From Bacteroidales bacterium (GTDB taxonomy: Bacteria > Bacteroidota > Bacteroidia > Bacteroidales > UBA3824), in contig JAFXZT010000128.1 of assembly GCA_017541145.1 (NCBI GenBank), positions 1 to 34,357 on the forward strand: a DNA stretch of 34,357 nt, read 5' to 3'. The position numbers were made by a program, and so were the translations under genes. Of the stretch, positions 23,732 to 32,228 are shown piece after piece (the first letter of the stretch is position 1; every line of letters begins with the position of its first letter). The notes beneath the pieces were generated by a model. It worked only from the letters and a program-made list of their open reading frames with translations, did not search any database and was not told the DNA's origin.

Positions 23732-24595
23732 ATGAGTAAAGACTTAGAAATAAATCATCCGTGCTTTTCAAAAGGCAACGCCACCACAGGAAGGATTCAC
23801 TTGCCGGTGAGCCCCGCTTGCAATATTGGTTGCAGGTTTTGCCACAGGGTTTTGAACGACACCGAAAACCGTCCGGGTGTTACAGCCAAGGTGATTACGC
23901 CCGAACAGAGCATCACCGTTTTGGAAAAAGCGTTGAAAATCTGTCCCGACATCCGTGTTGCGGGCATTGCGGGTCCGGGTGACACGCTTGCCACTAACGC
24001 CGCATTGGAAACATTCAGGCTGATTGACAAGCATTTTCCGAAATTACTCAAATGTATGAGTACCAACGGATTGTTGCTCAACGAAAAAGCCGACGAGGTG
24101 ATTGCTGCCAACATCGATTCTCTGACTGTTACTGTAAACGCAGTTGACCCCGAAATAGAAGCAAAACTCAATAAGTTTATCATCTACCACGGCAAAAAAT
24201 ACGACGCTATTGAAGGTGCTAAGATATTGATTGAAAACCAATTGAAAGGTATCAAGAAAATCGCCGACAGCGGAATTACCGTAAAGGTCAATACAGTTTT
24301 GGTTCCGAAAATCAACGGCAGCCATATCGCAAAAATTGCCGAAACGGTAGCCGCTGCGGGCGCGACAATTTACAATATCATCCCGCTCATACCCACTTTT
24401 GAACTCAAAAACGAAAAAGCGCCGCTCTGTTTTCAGATAGAACAGGCACGCAAGGACGCCGAAAAATTCATCGGAGTTTTCCGCCACTGCAACCGTTGCC
24501 GCGCCGACGCTGTGGGCATTCCGGGCAAAAGCGAATTTTCAAAGGAAGTTTACAGTCAGGACTTTAAATTGGAGGAGACTTTTTCGCATGGATAA
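23732..24595 (+). CDS. nifB: NifB, radical SAM FeMo-cofactor precursor synthase
   Basis: 287 residues, radical SAM. Seen: HPCFSKG with C11, the SAM-cluster motif C30-N-I-G-C34-R-F-C37, RPGVTAKVITPEQ, and the NifB-specific C-terminal HCNRCRADAVG with C253 and C256. NifB fuses two [4Fe-4S] clusters with a SAM-derived carbide to make NifB-co, the core of nitrogenase cofactors. The lack of a fused NifX domain makes it the short form found in many anaerobes; the NifX-like domain is encoded by the next gene, overlapping by 8 bp. Its presence means that the nitrogenase-like enzyme nearby probably carries a NifB-derived cluster. It has the same promoter/operator as the alpha gene. It could also serve other component-1 proteins elsewhere in the genome. 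Confidence 0.9.
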   Translation: MSKDLEINHPCFSKGNATTGRIHLPVSPACNIGCRFCHRVLNDTENRPGVTAKVITPEQSITVLEKALKICPDIRVAGIAGPGDTLATNAALETFRLIDKHFPKLLKCMSTNGLLLNEKADEVIAANIDSLTVTVNAVDPEIEAKLNKFIIYHGKKYDAIEGAKILIENQLKGIKKIADSGITVKVNTVLVPKINGSHIAKIAETVAAAGATIYNIIPLIPTFELKNEKAPLCFQIEQARKDAEKFIGVFRHCNRCRADAVGIPGKSEFSKEVYSQDFKLEETFSHG

Positions 24596-24947
24596 GAGCA
24601 AAATTTTCAGGGTGGCGGTGGCTTCTACCGACGGTTATACCGTTGACACTCACTTCGGTAGGGCTAATGACTTCTACATTTATCAGTATTTGATAGACGA
24701 ATGGATTTTTGTAGAAAAACGCAATGTAAAACCCGTGTGCCAGGGCGGTCAACATTCCATCGCAGCAATGGAACATAATGTAGAACAATTCGCAGACTGT
24801 CAGTATGTTGTGGCTTCCAAAATCGGTACCGGCGCGATGTCGGTGTTGCAACAAGAACACCTCCAGGCGATGGCTTTGCCCGGCGATATCAACGAGGCGT
24901 TGGAAAAGGTTTCAACATATAACGAGATACAGAAATTGTTTGGATAA
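24588..24947 (+). CDS. NifX/NafY-like cofactor-binding protein
   Basis: 119 residues of the dinitrogenase iron-molybdenum cofactor domain family (PF02579). Seen: VAVASTDGYTVDTHFGRANDFYIY, here as FRVAVASTDGYTVDTHFGRA then DFYIYQ, the family signature, followed by the C-terminal VVASKIGTGAMSVLQQ region. Proteins of this family bind NifB-co or FeMo-co and carry it to an apo-enzyme or scaffold. The gene overlaps nifB by 8 bp, so the two are translationally coupled, as if the fused NifB-NifX of other bacteria had been split. With no NifEN genes in the window it may hand the NifB product directly to the alpha/beta proteins. Confidence 0.85.
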   Translation: MDKSKIFRVAVASTDGYTVDTHFGRANDFYIYQYLIDEWIFVEKRNVKPVCQGGQHSIAAMEHNVEQFADCQYVVASKIGTGAMSVLQQEHLQAMALPGDINEALEKVSTYNEIQKLFG

Positions 24948-25106
24948 ACCTTAATTATTTCTCTTTCAACGCCTCTATTTTTTTTTGAATCAAGCTTCAC
25001 AACAGGATACTGATAATTATCTATTTCAAACCTTTATTTTCTCGATTTTTAAGTTTGTTTTGATTAACAACTTTGCGCTCTTTTGAAAAGAAGTCGATAA
25101 TTTCTA
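24948..25106. other. Non-coding AT-rich spacer after the nifX-like gene
   Basis: No supported gene or hairpin terminator. A minus-strand frame (25064-25270) covers part of it but is not credible because it runs through the structured element. Confidence 0.4.
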
Positions 25107-25203
25107 TTGACAGAGGAAGTTGCCTTACTTGCGATAATTAACATCAACGATGTAAGGTAATTGGTTGAGGGTAAAAAAATCACCCTCAACGTGCCTCTGT
25201 TAA
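25107..25203. other. Candidate structured RNA: three-way junction
   Basis: Three nested or adjacent stems fold into a three-way junction. The outer stem is TTGACAGAGG (25107-25116) with CCTCTGTTAA (25194-25203), one mismatch. Hairpin 1 is TTGCCTTAC (25120-25128) with GTAAGGTAA (25152-25160), loop 23. Hairpin 2 is GTTGAGGGT (25164-25172) with ACCCTCAAC (25182-25190), loop 9. All three junction linkers are 3 bases. Strand and function are unknown. It lies about 270 bases before the chemoreceptor gene. Confidence 0.45.
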
Positions 25204-25475
25204 GTTTTTGAGCGTAAGCGCGTTCTTCAATTTTTTTCATACTATATAATCTTTTTAATTCCGGTTTCATTTCCTAATCAACTCTATTTTTTAGTTAGGC
25301 ATCTTAAATATTACCAAAAAATTTAAAATTAAATTAAAGTCAAAAAACTTTTTTTTAAACGATAATTACGTTTAAGAGGATTGTCGGAAATAATAAATTA
25401 ATGTTTTAATTTTGGCTTTCGGCAAAAAATTTGTTAAAAATTATAATGTTAATAATATAAAAACAGCTTAAAATT
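25204..25475 (+). promoter_or_regulatory. Leader of the chemoreceptor gene with TAATTTTG box
   Basis: Very AT-rich. A TAATTTTG box at 25407-25414 is preceded by TTG at 25381-25383, a spacing of 23 rather than about 20, so the promoter call is weak. It lies 61 bases before the ATG at 25476. Confidence 0.35.
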
Positions 25476-27284
25476 ATGCAGGGAATTTTTGATTTTTTTA
25501 CACGAGGAACGTTAAAAGGCAAGGTTTTAACAGGTTTGTGTGCGGCGGCTTTGCCATTGGTAGTTATGGCAATTTTTATGTTTTTTAAAACAACAACTAT
25601 CAATTCGCATGCTAACAGCCTCGCTAACAAATATTTGGAAATTGTAAAAATGTGTGATGCAACTGACGAAACAAGCTATTTGGCTGTATTACAAATAGAA
25701 GAATATGTCAGAGACCGTGCAGATCACGAATTAGAGGGAAATATCGGTTACATGGACGATGCCGCTGCATATTTGGATACTTTGCACCAACTTCTTGACG
25801 ATAAGGCATTTAATGACAGTTTGCGTATTTCTTTACACGGTCTTGAAGAGGTAAGAAGCGATTTCAAAGAGATTTTTACTACAGGATGGCACGCCAACGA
25901 AAAAAGACTTGATACATGGGAAAAAATCACTGAAATCAGAGAAGAATTAACAGACAACCTTTTGAATCTCAGTAGCAAAGGTAATGACATCACGGCTGTA
26001 CTTGCTGAAAGAGCCGTTAGAATGATTCATGATGCTACACAAATGGATTCTCTTGATATTGACGGTTCGTTTGACAATAATAAAATTAAAATTTCGAGAG
26101 TACTTTCAAGGCTTTCTCAAACTGCGCCTAATTCCGAAATGCAAACTATTAATTCCCAGTATGCTCAAATATCGGAACTTGCTAAAACATATACTCAAAA
26201 TTCTTTGATTGCTTTTGAAAATATGCATGCAATCAGTCAAAAAAGTTTTGACGGATACAATTATCTTTACGAAATTCAGCAAGTAATTTCAAATTTGGTT
26301 GACAGTACAGCAAGCGATATCGAAACTTCGTTGTCTTACACTAAACTATTGATAATAATCGGATTGCTGATTTCGCTGTTTTTACTTTTTGTAACAGCAC
26401 AAATCATGATACAAAAGACAGTAGTACCACTGAAAAAAGGTATCCAAGCGGCTACTGATCTCTCGGAAGGAAATCTTAATATCAAGATAGAACAATCTGA
26501 TTCAAAAGACGAAATCGGACAGTTGATAAATTCCATGTCACGACTTTTGGAAAATATCAAACATATCATAAAGTCAATTACCGATTGTTCTGAAGAAATT
26601 TCTGCTGCAAGTACAAGACTAAACAAAGCAAGCGGTTTTATGACATCGTCAGCCAACGACCAAGCAGCTTCGGCAGAGGAGGTATCCTCATCAATTGAGG
26701 AAATGTCAGCAGCAATCAGTCAAAACAACGACAACGCACGCGAAACCGAACATATCGCCGTAAATACTTCTAAAACAATTAAGAAATGCAGCGAAACAGC
26801 CGAAAATTCTGTTAGAACAATGAACCTGATTGCTGACAAAATTTCGATTGTTGACGAAATTGCATTTCAAACAAATCTTTTGGCTCTTAATGCCGCAGTT
26901 GAGGCCGCAAGAGCAGGCGATCACGGTAAAGGTTTTGCAGTTGTAGCAGCCGAAGTCAGAAAACTTGCTGAACGAAGTGCAATTGCCGCTAAAGAAATTG
27001 ACGTGGTTTGTAAAGAAGGTCAAGCTGTAGCAAAAGATACCGGCGAGACGTTTACCTCGGTATTGCCTGATATTCAGAAGACTTCGGTGCTGGTTCAGGA
27101 AATTGCAGCTGCATCTTCAGAACAGGCAATGGGCAGCAACCAAATCAATACTGCCGTTCAACATCTTAACGAGACCACTCAACAATTTGCATCATTGGCT
27201 CAAGAGATGTCGGACAACAGTAATGTACTTTCCGACCTTGCTGAAAAACTTTCGGAACTTATTAAATTCTTTAAAACAAATTAA
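25476..27284 (+). CDS. Methyl-accepting chemotaxis protein
   Basis: 602 residues. Seen: short basic N-terminus, TM1 at about residues 17-37, a helical extracytoplasmic sensor domain to about residue 288 (likely 4-helix bundle), TM2 at about 290-311, a HAMP domain ([20 protein letters not shown] and onwards), then the coiled-coil signalling domain. The conserved tip is at about residues 457-480 ([22 protein letters not shown], seen as [10 protein letters not shown] then [12 protein letters not shown]). There is no C-terminal CheR-tethering pentapeptide (ends LIKFFKTN). The ligand is unknown. No other chemotaxis gene lies nearby; in a phylum without typical flagella it may serve gliding, or a non-motility Che pathway, or the organism may be flagellated. 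A long terminator follows. Confidence 0.9.
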   Translation: MQGIFDFFTRGTLKGKVLTGLCAAALPLVVMAIFMFFKTTTINSHANSLANKYLEIVKMCDATDETSYLAVLQIEEYVRDRADHELEGNIGYMDDAAAYLDTLHQLLDDKAFNDSLRISLHGLEEVRSDFKEIFTTGWHANEKRLDTWEKITEIREELTDNLLNLSSKGNDITAVLAERAVRMIHDATQMDSLDIDGSFDNNKIKISRVLSRLSQTAPNSEMQTINSQYAQISELAKTYTQNSLIAFENMHAISQKSFDGYNYLYEIQQVISNLVDSTASDIETSLSYTKLLIIIGLLISLFLLFVTAQIMIQKTVVPLKKGIQAATDLSEGNLNIKIEQSDSKDEIGQLINSMSRLLENIKHIIKSITDCSEEISAASTRLNKASGFMTSSANDQAASAEEVSSSIEEMSAAISQNNDNARETEHIAVNTSKTIKKCSETAENSVRTMNLIADKISIVDEIAFQTNLLALNAAVEAARAGDHGKGFAVVAAEVRKLAERSAIAAKEIDVVCKEGQAVAKDTGETFTSVLPDIQKTSVLVQEIAAASSEQAMGSNQINTAVQHLNETTQQFASLAQEMSDNSNVLSDLAEKLSELIKFFKTN

Positions 27285-27296
27285 AAAAGAAATTAT

Positions 27297-27365
27297 CAAC
27301 AACGGAAAAAACAGAATACACGAATTTTATAAATTTTCCATTCTGTGATTTCCGTTGTTTTTTTA
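27297..27365 (+). terminator. Long-stem terminator after the chemoreceptor
   Basis: AACAACGGAAA (27298 onward) pairs with TTTCCGTTGTT (ending about 27359); an inner ACAGAAT...ATTCTGT pair extends the structure. It is followed by TTTTTTT. Confidence 0.75.
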
Positions 27366-27585
27366 TTATTTTAGTTAATTCAACATCATAAAATTACCGC
27401 TAAAAACACCGTAATTGTTAGAAAAGCGGACTTTCAAACCTTCCTGAATTTTTATCTTTTGGAGTAACCTCATCAAAAACAACGGAATCGCATTGTCAAC
27501 AAGATTTTTACACTGAAAATCAAGAAACATCGAAAGGCATATTTTTTGCAAATAAAATTAAACAATAATCTTAAATAAAACTATT
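27366..27585. other. Non-coding spacer
   Basis: About 220 bases without a supported gene or a full promoter motif; presumably the leader of the next gene. Confidence 0.4.
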
Positions 27586-28227
27586 ATGAATTATTTTAAA
27601 ACAAATCTTTGCTTAATTGCGCTGATGCTGATATCAATGAGCATTTCTGCGCAAAACACTTATCCGGAAGAAAAACGAAATGCCGAATATGCCATAACGG
27701 TAACTTACAACGGTCAAAAACCCGGAATCAACGATTTTATCAACGCGATACTTGATGAACCCGAAGACGAATACAACGGAGCTCTTGCCGAGACGTGGGA
27801 AAATTACAAAACAAATAAACCGTTAGGAGACTACAAAGTAACAGTTGACGCCAAAAACGGTTATGTTAGTTTTGAACAAAAAAGCGATGACGGCTACGTC
27901 GCAAAAACAGAATTTTGCTATTGGAATTGCTCTGACACAAAGCATAAAGTTGTGGCTCAATCACTTCAACTTTACCAAAACGGTAAAATTGTTGAAACAG
28001 AATTTACAGGCGTAAATTTCTTCATCTACAACAATGCTGCAAAAAAACTTTATTACAGTACAACATCTGACATGAATATTGATTTGGAAATTGACGGAAA
28101 TGTTTACGGCATTGCGTACAACCTTCCGCGCGTAGGAAAAGACATCACCGCCAATGTATATTCCAAAAATGGCAAAAAAGATGTTGTTATAAAATGGAAC
28201 GGATTGCGTTTCGATAAACAGAAATAA
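27586..28227 (+). CDS. Secreted hypothetical protein
   Basis: 213 residues with an N-terminal Sec signal peptide (MNYFKTNLCLIALMLISMSISAQN; hydrophobic core at about 7-21, cleavage probably after SISA), so periplasmic or exported. The mature part is beta-rich with YAITVTYNGQKPGINDFINAI and ends VVIKWNGLRFDKQK. The ending resembles, in outline, the WDGxxF modules of the lipoproteins further right, but the likeness is limited. No catalytic motif is recognised. A terminator follows, so it is likely monocistronic. Confidence 0.75.
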   Translation: MNYFKTNLCLIALMLISMSISAQNTYPEEKRNAEYAITVTYNGQKPGINDFINAILDEPEDEYNGALAETWENYKTNKPLGDYKVTVDAKNGYVSFEQKSDDGYVAKTEFCYWNCSDTKHKVVAQSLQLYQNGKIVETEFTGVNFFIYNNAAKKLYYSTTSDMNIDLEIDGNVYGIAYNLPRVGKDITANVYSKNGKKDVVIKWNGLRFDKQK

Positions 28228-28255
28228 ATTTTAGTTTTTTTTAACATCAATTATA

Positions 28256-28296
28256 AAAAATGGAGCAGCGAACGGATTTTTTGTTGTTCCATTTTT
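28256..28296 (+). terminator. Terminator after the secreted protein gene
   Basis: AAAAATGGAGCAGC (28256-28269) pairs with GTTGTTCCATTTTT (28283-28296) including G-U pairs, ending in five T. Confidence 0.75.
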
Positions 28297-28416
28297 AGTT
28301 TAAAAGAGAATCCCGTGGTTTTCTGTGATTATTTTTATATTTTAACAGGAAACATCAAACAAAACAAAAATCAATTAGAAACAAAATAAATTATTAACAC
28401 AAAAATTTTATACAAT

Positions 28417-29355
28417 ATGAAAAAATTATCATTATTAATCCTTTTTGCAGTTTTTACTGTATTTGGAGCAAAAGGCCAAAACTTGTTGAAAACCGATTGG
28501 TCAACAGGAGATATGCATCTTTACTGTCACGAAGTTAACGGTTCAACCTACACATTTTCAGTTGGATTTATTCATGATGCCGGTGGTGACTTAATTCTGA
28601 AAAAAGTTTCGGAAAATGTATTTGAAGCGGTTAATCCAGAGAACTTTAAATACGGTGCAACTTACGTGAAAGCCACACTAAAAACCATTAATTGTCCAAA
28701 AACGGGAAGTACAAAATATTTTCGTTTTGAAGACGCAAAAGGCAATCTCCTCGGCATTTTCCCACAATACAACGATAATTATTCCGACATGACTACGATG
28801 ACCGACGTTTTGGAAGGCACTTACAAAGGCAACGACGGCAAAACTTATATTTTCAACGGTAAAACATTGACAATCAACGGTCAAAGTTCTGAAATTGAAC
28901 CATTGCAATGTGAATTCGGATACGTAAACGGTTTCAAATACAAAGGCACAAAATATTGTTTCAAAATTTCAGAAAAAGGCATAAACCTCTATACCACAAA
29001 CACGGATGATTCAGAATTTGAATACAAACCGGACAAACTTTGGGTAAAACTTACTTCGGAAGACAAGACAAACGACGGACGTTGGACTGTTACAAAAAAC
29101 AAAATTGTATTGGAAGCTTATGTCGGATATTATACAAAAAGTCTTGCAAGAATAATGCGCAACGAAATTTATGCTCGTCACGGTTATAATTTTAATTCTG
29201 CTGACTTGAAAACATATTTTGGTAGCAAGCCGTGGTACAAACCCGTTGCAAACAATTCTCAAGTAAAACTCTCTGAATTGGAACAACTTAACATCGAAAT
29301 TTTGAAACATTGCGAAAATAATTTTACATGGACAGACAATAATGTAGATAAATAA
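28417..29355 (+). CDS. Secreted protein with C-terminal YARHG domain
   Basis: 312 residues. A signal peptide (MKKLSLLILFAVFTVFGAKGQN) is followed by a beta-rich middle domain (GTYKGNDGKTYIFNGKTLTI) and a C-terminal YARHG domain: SLARIMRNEIYARHGYNF, then LKTYFGSKPWYKP, at about residues 243-280. YARHG domains (PF13308) occur in extracellular or periplasmic proteins of many bacteria and are thought to bind a cell-surface component, but no biochemical function is firmly known. It sits among secreted and lipid-anchored proteins that probably decorate the same envelope. Confidence 0.8.
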   Translation: MKKLSLLILFAVFTVFGAKGQNLLKTDWSTGDMHLYCHEVNGSTYTFSVGFIHDAGGDLILKKVSENVFEAVNPENFKYGATYVKATLKTINCPKTGSTKYFRFEDAKGNLLGIFPQYNDNYSDMTTMTDVLEGTYKGNDGKTYIFNGKTLTINGQSSEIEPLQCEFGYVNGFKYKGTKYCFKISEKGINLYTTNTDDSEFEYKPDKLWVKLTSEDKTNDGRWTVTKNKIVLEAYVGYYTKSLARIMRNEIYARHGYNFNSADLKTYFGSKPWYKPVANNSQVKLSELEQLNIEILKHCENNFTWTDNNVDK

Positions 29356-29445
29356 TCAATCAAAAAAATTATTACAAATTATATAAAAACTCAAAATAAT
29401 TTCTACTTTAGCGGCATTGATTTATCATACAAACAACTGAAAACC

Positions 29446-31050
29446 ATGAAAAAAAACAACCTTATCATCTTAGCCCTCGTACTTGCATCGTGCGGCGGCT
29501 CGCAACAACAAAATCAAAATTCCGTTGAAAACAATTCTCAAAACGCAACAGAACAGTCTGAAATTCAGAACTTTGAAAATATCGAAGGCAATCCGGCTTA
29601 CGATGTTTCCAAGATGTTGAACTCGCCGAATAGCGATTGGTCTTATACTCCGGACAAAAATAAATTGAAATTTTCGTTCAATTCTCAAGACGAAGAATAC
29701 GACCTTGATGTTACAAATACTGTACAATGTTACCCGATGGACGGCGGCGGATATTTGGCAATTCACACGATTACAAAAGAAGGTTTTCTTGGTGACGGTT
29801 TTATCGACGAAGTTGCAAAATTTGATGTTTACACCTATCAAGACGGCAAATTAACGCCCCAAAAAGATGTTCTGCCACAGCCTAAATATCAGGATTTTGA
29901 AGCTAACGACGAACTGCTTGCAAAGGGGCAAAAAACTTGTTTTGAAAAGGAATGTAAAAAACAAGAAGATTACATCTACAGACTATTTACGGGTCAGAAA
30001 ATACAAGTCGGCGCATTGGAAGATGAAGCTTTTCCGAACACTTTTTACGAATGGGACGGTAAAAAATTTGTACCGATAAATTCAACTTCTGACACTCGAA
30101 AATACAATGTAGCACGCCCCGGCGCACTTGCGATACTGCAAACCGGCTCTACTGCTCCCAAAGATCTGAAAGGTTATCAAACCGAAAAGAAAGGTAACAA
30201 CCTGATTTTCAAACGCAACGGTAAAGACGAATTTATTTTGTCACTTGGAGCAAACGATGCAATTGATACAATCACGATTGTTGGCGAACGACTTACTTAC
30301 GCGATGTGTTCTGCGGGAAGTTGCAATCCGTTCGGCGTGGGATTTTCGCCCGTAGACGACAGTTTCGGAATGCAATACAGCGGCGTAAACGACTATTTTG
30401 TTTTCAAAAATGGCGTTTGGGTACGTGTAATTGAAAACGAAGACGGTATCATTGAATTTTACACCACGAAAGACGCGCTCAAAAACGAAAAAGGGTCAGA
30501 AGGCAAAACTGTAAAACCATCGTCAGAAGATCCGTTCAGCGGCAAAAGTATTGCTGACGAAAAAGCAAAAGTTTCACTCGTAAAGATTTACAAAAGTAAC
30601 TCATTTTGTGAAACTTGCTTTCAAAAATCCGACGAGGAAAATGTTGCGAAAATCCGTAAGATGTACAACGATATTGTCAACAACAAAGATTTAATCAAAA
30701 AGAGCATAGAAATCGAGGATGAAGAATCCGGCTATCCTGCCGAATACAATTATTTTTATAACAACGACAAACTTGTTATGATTGAATTTTCATCAGGCGA
30801 CGGTACGATGTATGACCAAAAAATCTACATGGAAAACGGTTATGCGTATTTCAGTTTGGTAGAAACAACATATCCCGACAATTCAAAAAAAGTTGAAAGG
30901 ATTTATATTTGTGCAGGAAAAATTTTCAAGTATCTTGACAACAACAAAAAAGAACTTGATGTAAATCGTGACGACGATGCAGTAAGAGCTCAAACGAGCT
31001 TGAACACAATTGTTAACACCGCATTGAAGCACGAAAAAGAAGCAAAATAA
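29446..31050 (+). CDS. Lipoprotein with one WDGxxF module
   Basis: 534 residues with a lipoprotein signal (MKKNNLIILALVLASCGG; lipobox LASC, lipidated Cys at about 16), followed by a Gln/Asn-rich linker. Seen: one copy of a module beginning VTNTVQCYPMDGGGYLAIHT and ending TFYEWDGKKFVPI at about residues 90-210, then a second beta-rich region (NDYFVFKNGVWVRVIE) and a charged C-terminal half without a recognised domain. Likely anchored in the outer or inner membrane and facing periplasm or surface. It is 29 bp upstream of a related lipoprotein gene, so probably cotranscribed. The function is unknown. It contains two cysteine pairs (CSAGSC, CETC). Confidence 0.75.
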   Translation: MKKNNLIILALVLASCGGSQQQNQNSVENNSQNATEQSEIQNFENIEGNPAYDVSKMLNSPNSDWSYTPDKNKLKFSFNSQDEEYDLDVTNTVQCYPMDGGGYLAIHTITKEGFLGDGFIDEVAKFDVYTYQDGKLTPQKDVLPQPKYQDFEANDELLAKGQKTCFEKECKKQEDYIYRLFTGQKIQVGALEDEAFPNTFYEWDGKKFVPINSTSDTRKYNVARPGALAILQTGSTAPKDLKGYQTEKKGNNLIFKRNGKDEFILSLGANDAIDTITIVGERLTYAMCSAGSCNPFGVGFSPVDDSFGMQYSGVNDYFVFKNGVWVRVIENEDGIIEFYTTKDALKNEKGSEGKTVKPSSEDPFSGKSIADEKAKVSLVKIYKSNSFCETCFQKSDEENVAKIRKMYNDIVNNKDLIKKSIEIEDEESGYPAEYNYFYNNDKLVMIEFSSGDGTMYDQKIYMENGYAYFSLVETTYPDNSKKVERIYICAGKIFKYLDNNKKELDVNRDDDAVRAQTSLNTIVNTALKHEKEAK

Positions 31051-31079
31051 ATTAAACAAACCCAAAATCAATATCAAAC

Positions 31080-32204
31080 ATGAAAAAACAGTTATTAATA
31101 CTCTCAATTCCGGCTTTGACATTGCTTTCCTGCGGCGGAAATCCAAATCAAAGTCAAAACAACACTCAAACTGCCGACACCGCAACTAATTGCAGCACAA
31201 CAACCGACAATACGGCTACACCAAAAGAAGAAAGTGTTTTGCAACAAGTATGGAATCAAATAAAATTCGACGGCAAAGATTGCGTTCATGAACCGGATTT
31301 TCAAGGAGATACAATTAAATTTCAAGCCGAATGCGGTCAGTATATCGAAGGCAACATCTATTGTTTTGCGTTAGAAGGAAATGCTTACAAAGTTTTGTTA
31401 CATTTTTTCTCTTATCCGCTCAATCCGGTGGAATCGGAAGACAAAATGGATAGTTTCAACGATTTGTACCTAAAACAATTTGACTTCAAAGACGGCAAAC
31501 TTACTGAATGTACAATTCAAGACGAACTAAAAAGGTATAAAGTTAACAGCAATATCTATTACAAAAACAACATCCTGAATATCACAAATTACGAAACCAA
31601 TGAAGAAGCAGATTTTGTTTGGGACGGCAAAAAATTTGTAATTCAGCCAAAACAAGAATCTCAAACCGTAAATGCGAAGGATATTTTTATGAAAAAACAT
31701 CCGGAAATCAAATCAATCGAATGGTATCAGGAAACCCCGCTAAAATGTTACGGCTATCCGGAAGAGGCTTGTGAAGGCTGCAACTCAAGCGAAGCATTGG
31801 CATGTTATCCGCTAAATGACGGCGGTTATCTTGTAGTTTTTGAAAGTGCATTCGGCGGTCCGGGCTGCTCTACGGAATACAGTTTTTATACACAAAAATT
31901 TTTAAACGACAAATTTACCAACGTTGACAAAATTTTGCCGTTACCACAATTAGACGATTTATTAAATCCCGACAAAACAGCAAATTACAAACAAGATATT
32001 GACGAATTCAGAAAACTTTATGAAAAGTCACCGGATAATTATTTGTGTTACGAGTTTCAACCGCCTAAGACACTTACAGTAAGACTTCATGCCTGGGACT
32101 GCGAAGAAGCAATTCTCAATATGGACAAAGTAATGCTTGATCCGTATCAAAACGACAAAGTGCCTCAATACAAATGGGATGGTGAAAAATTTGTAAAAGA
32201 ATAG
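31080..32204 (+). CDS. Lipoprotein with two WDGxxF modules
   Basis: 374 residues; lipoprotein signal MKKQLLILSIPALTLLSCGG (lipobox LLSC) and a Thr/Asn/Gln-rich linker. Two modules follow. The first contains GNIYCFALEGNAYKVLLHFF and ends DFVWDGKKFVIQ. The second contains ALACYPLNDGGYLVVFES and ends QYKWDGEKFVKE at the C-terminus. The module layout is the same as in the neighbouring lipoproteins: a CYP/CFP-GGYLVxxx core, a charged Gln/Lys-rich helix, and a closing WDGEKF. No enzyme motif is seen. The stop (32202-32204) is about 25 bases before the next start at 32229. Role unknown; a surface binding or structural role is inferred only. Confidence 0.75.
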   Translation: MKKQLLILSIPALTLLSCGGNPNQSQNNTQTADTATNCSTTTDNTATPKEESVLQQVWNQIKFDGKDCVHEPDFQGDTIKFQAECGQYIEGNIYCFALEGNAYKVLLHFFSYPLNPVESEDKMDSFNDLYLKQFDFKDGKLTECTIQDELKRYKVNSNIYYKNNILNITNYETNEEADFVWDGKKFVIQPKQESQTVNAKDIFMKKHPEIKSIEWYQETPLKCYGYPEEACEGCNSSEALACYPLNDGGYLVVFESAFGGPGCSTEYSFYTQKFLNDKFTNVDKILPLPQLDDLLNPDKTANYKQDIDEFRKLYEKSPDNYLCYEFQPPKTLTVRLHAWDCEEAILNMDKVMLDPYQNDKVPQYKWDGEKFVKE

Positions 32205-32228
32205 ATGTCAACAAAAAAAATAACAATC

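Noticed and set aside
25064-25270. 68-residue minus-strand gene
   Set aside because: It runs through the three-way-junction inverted repeats and has no recognisable motif.
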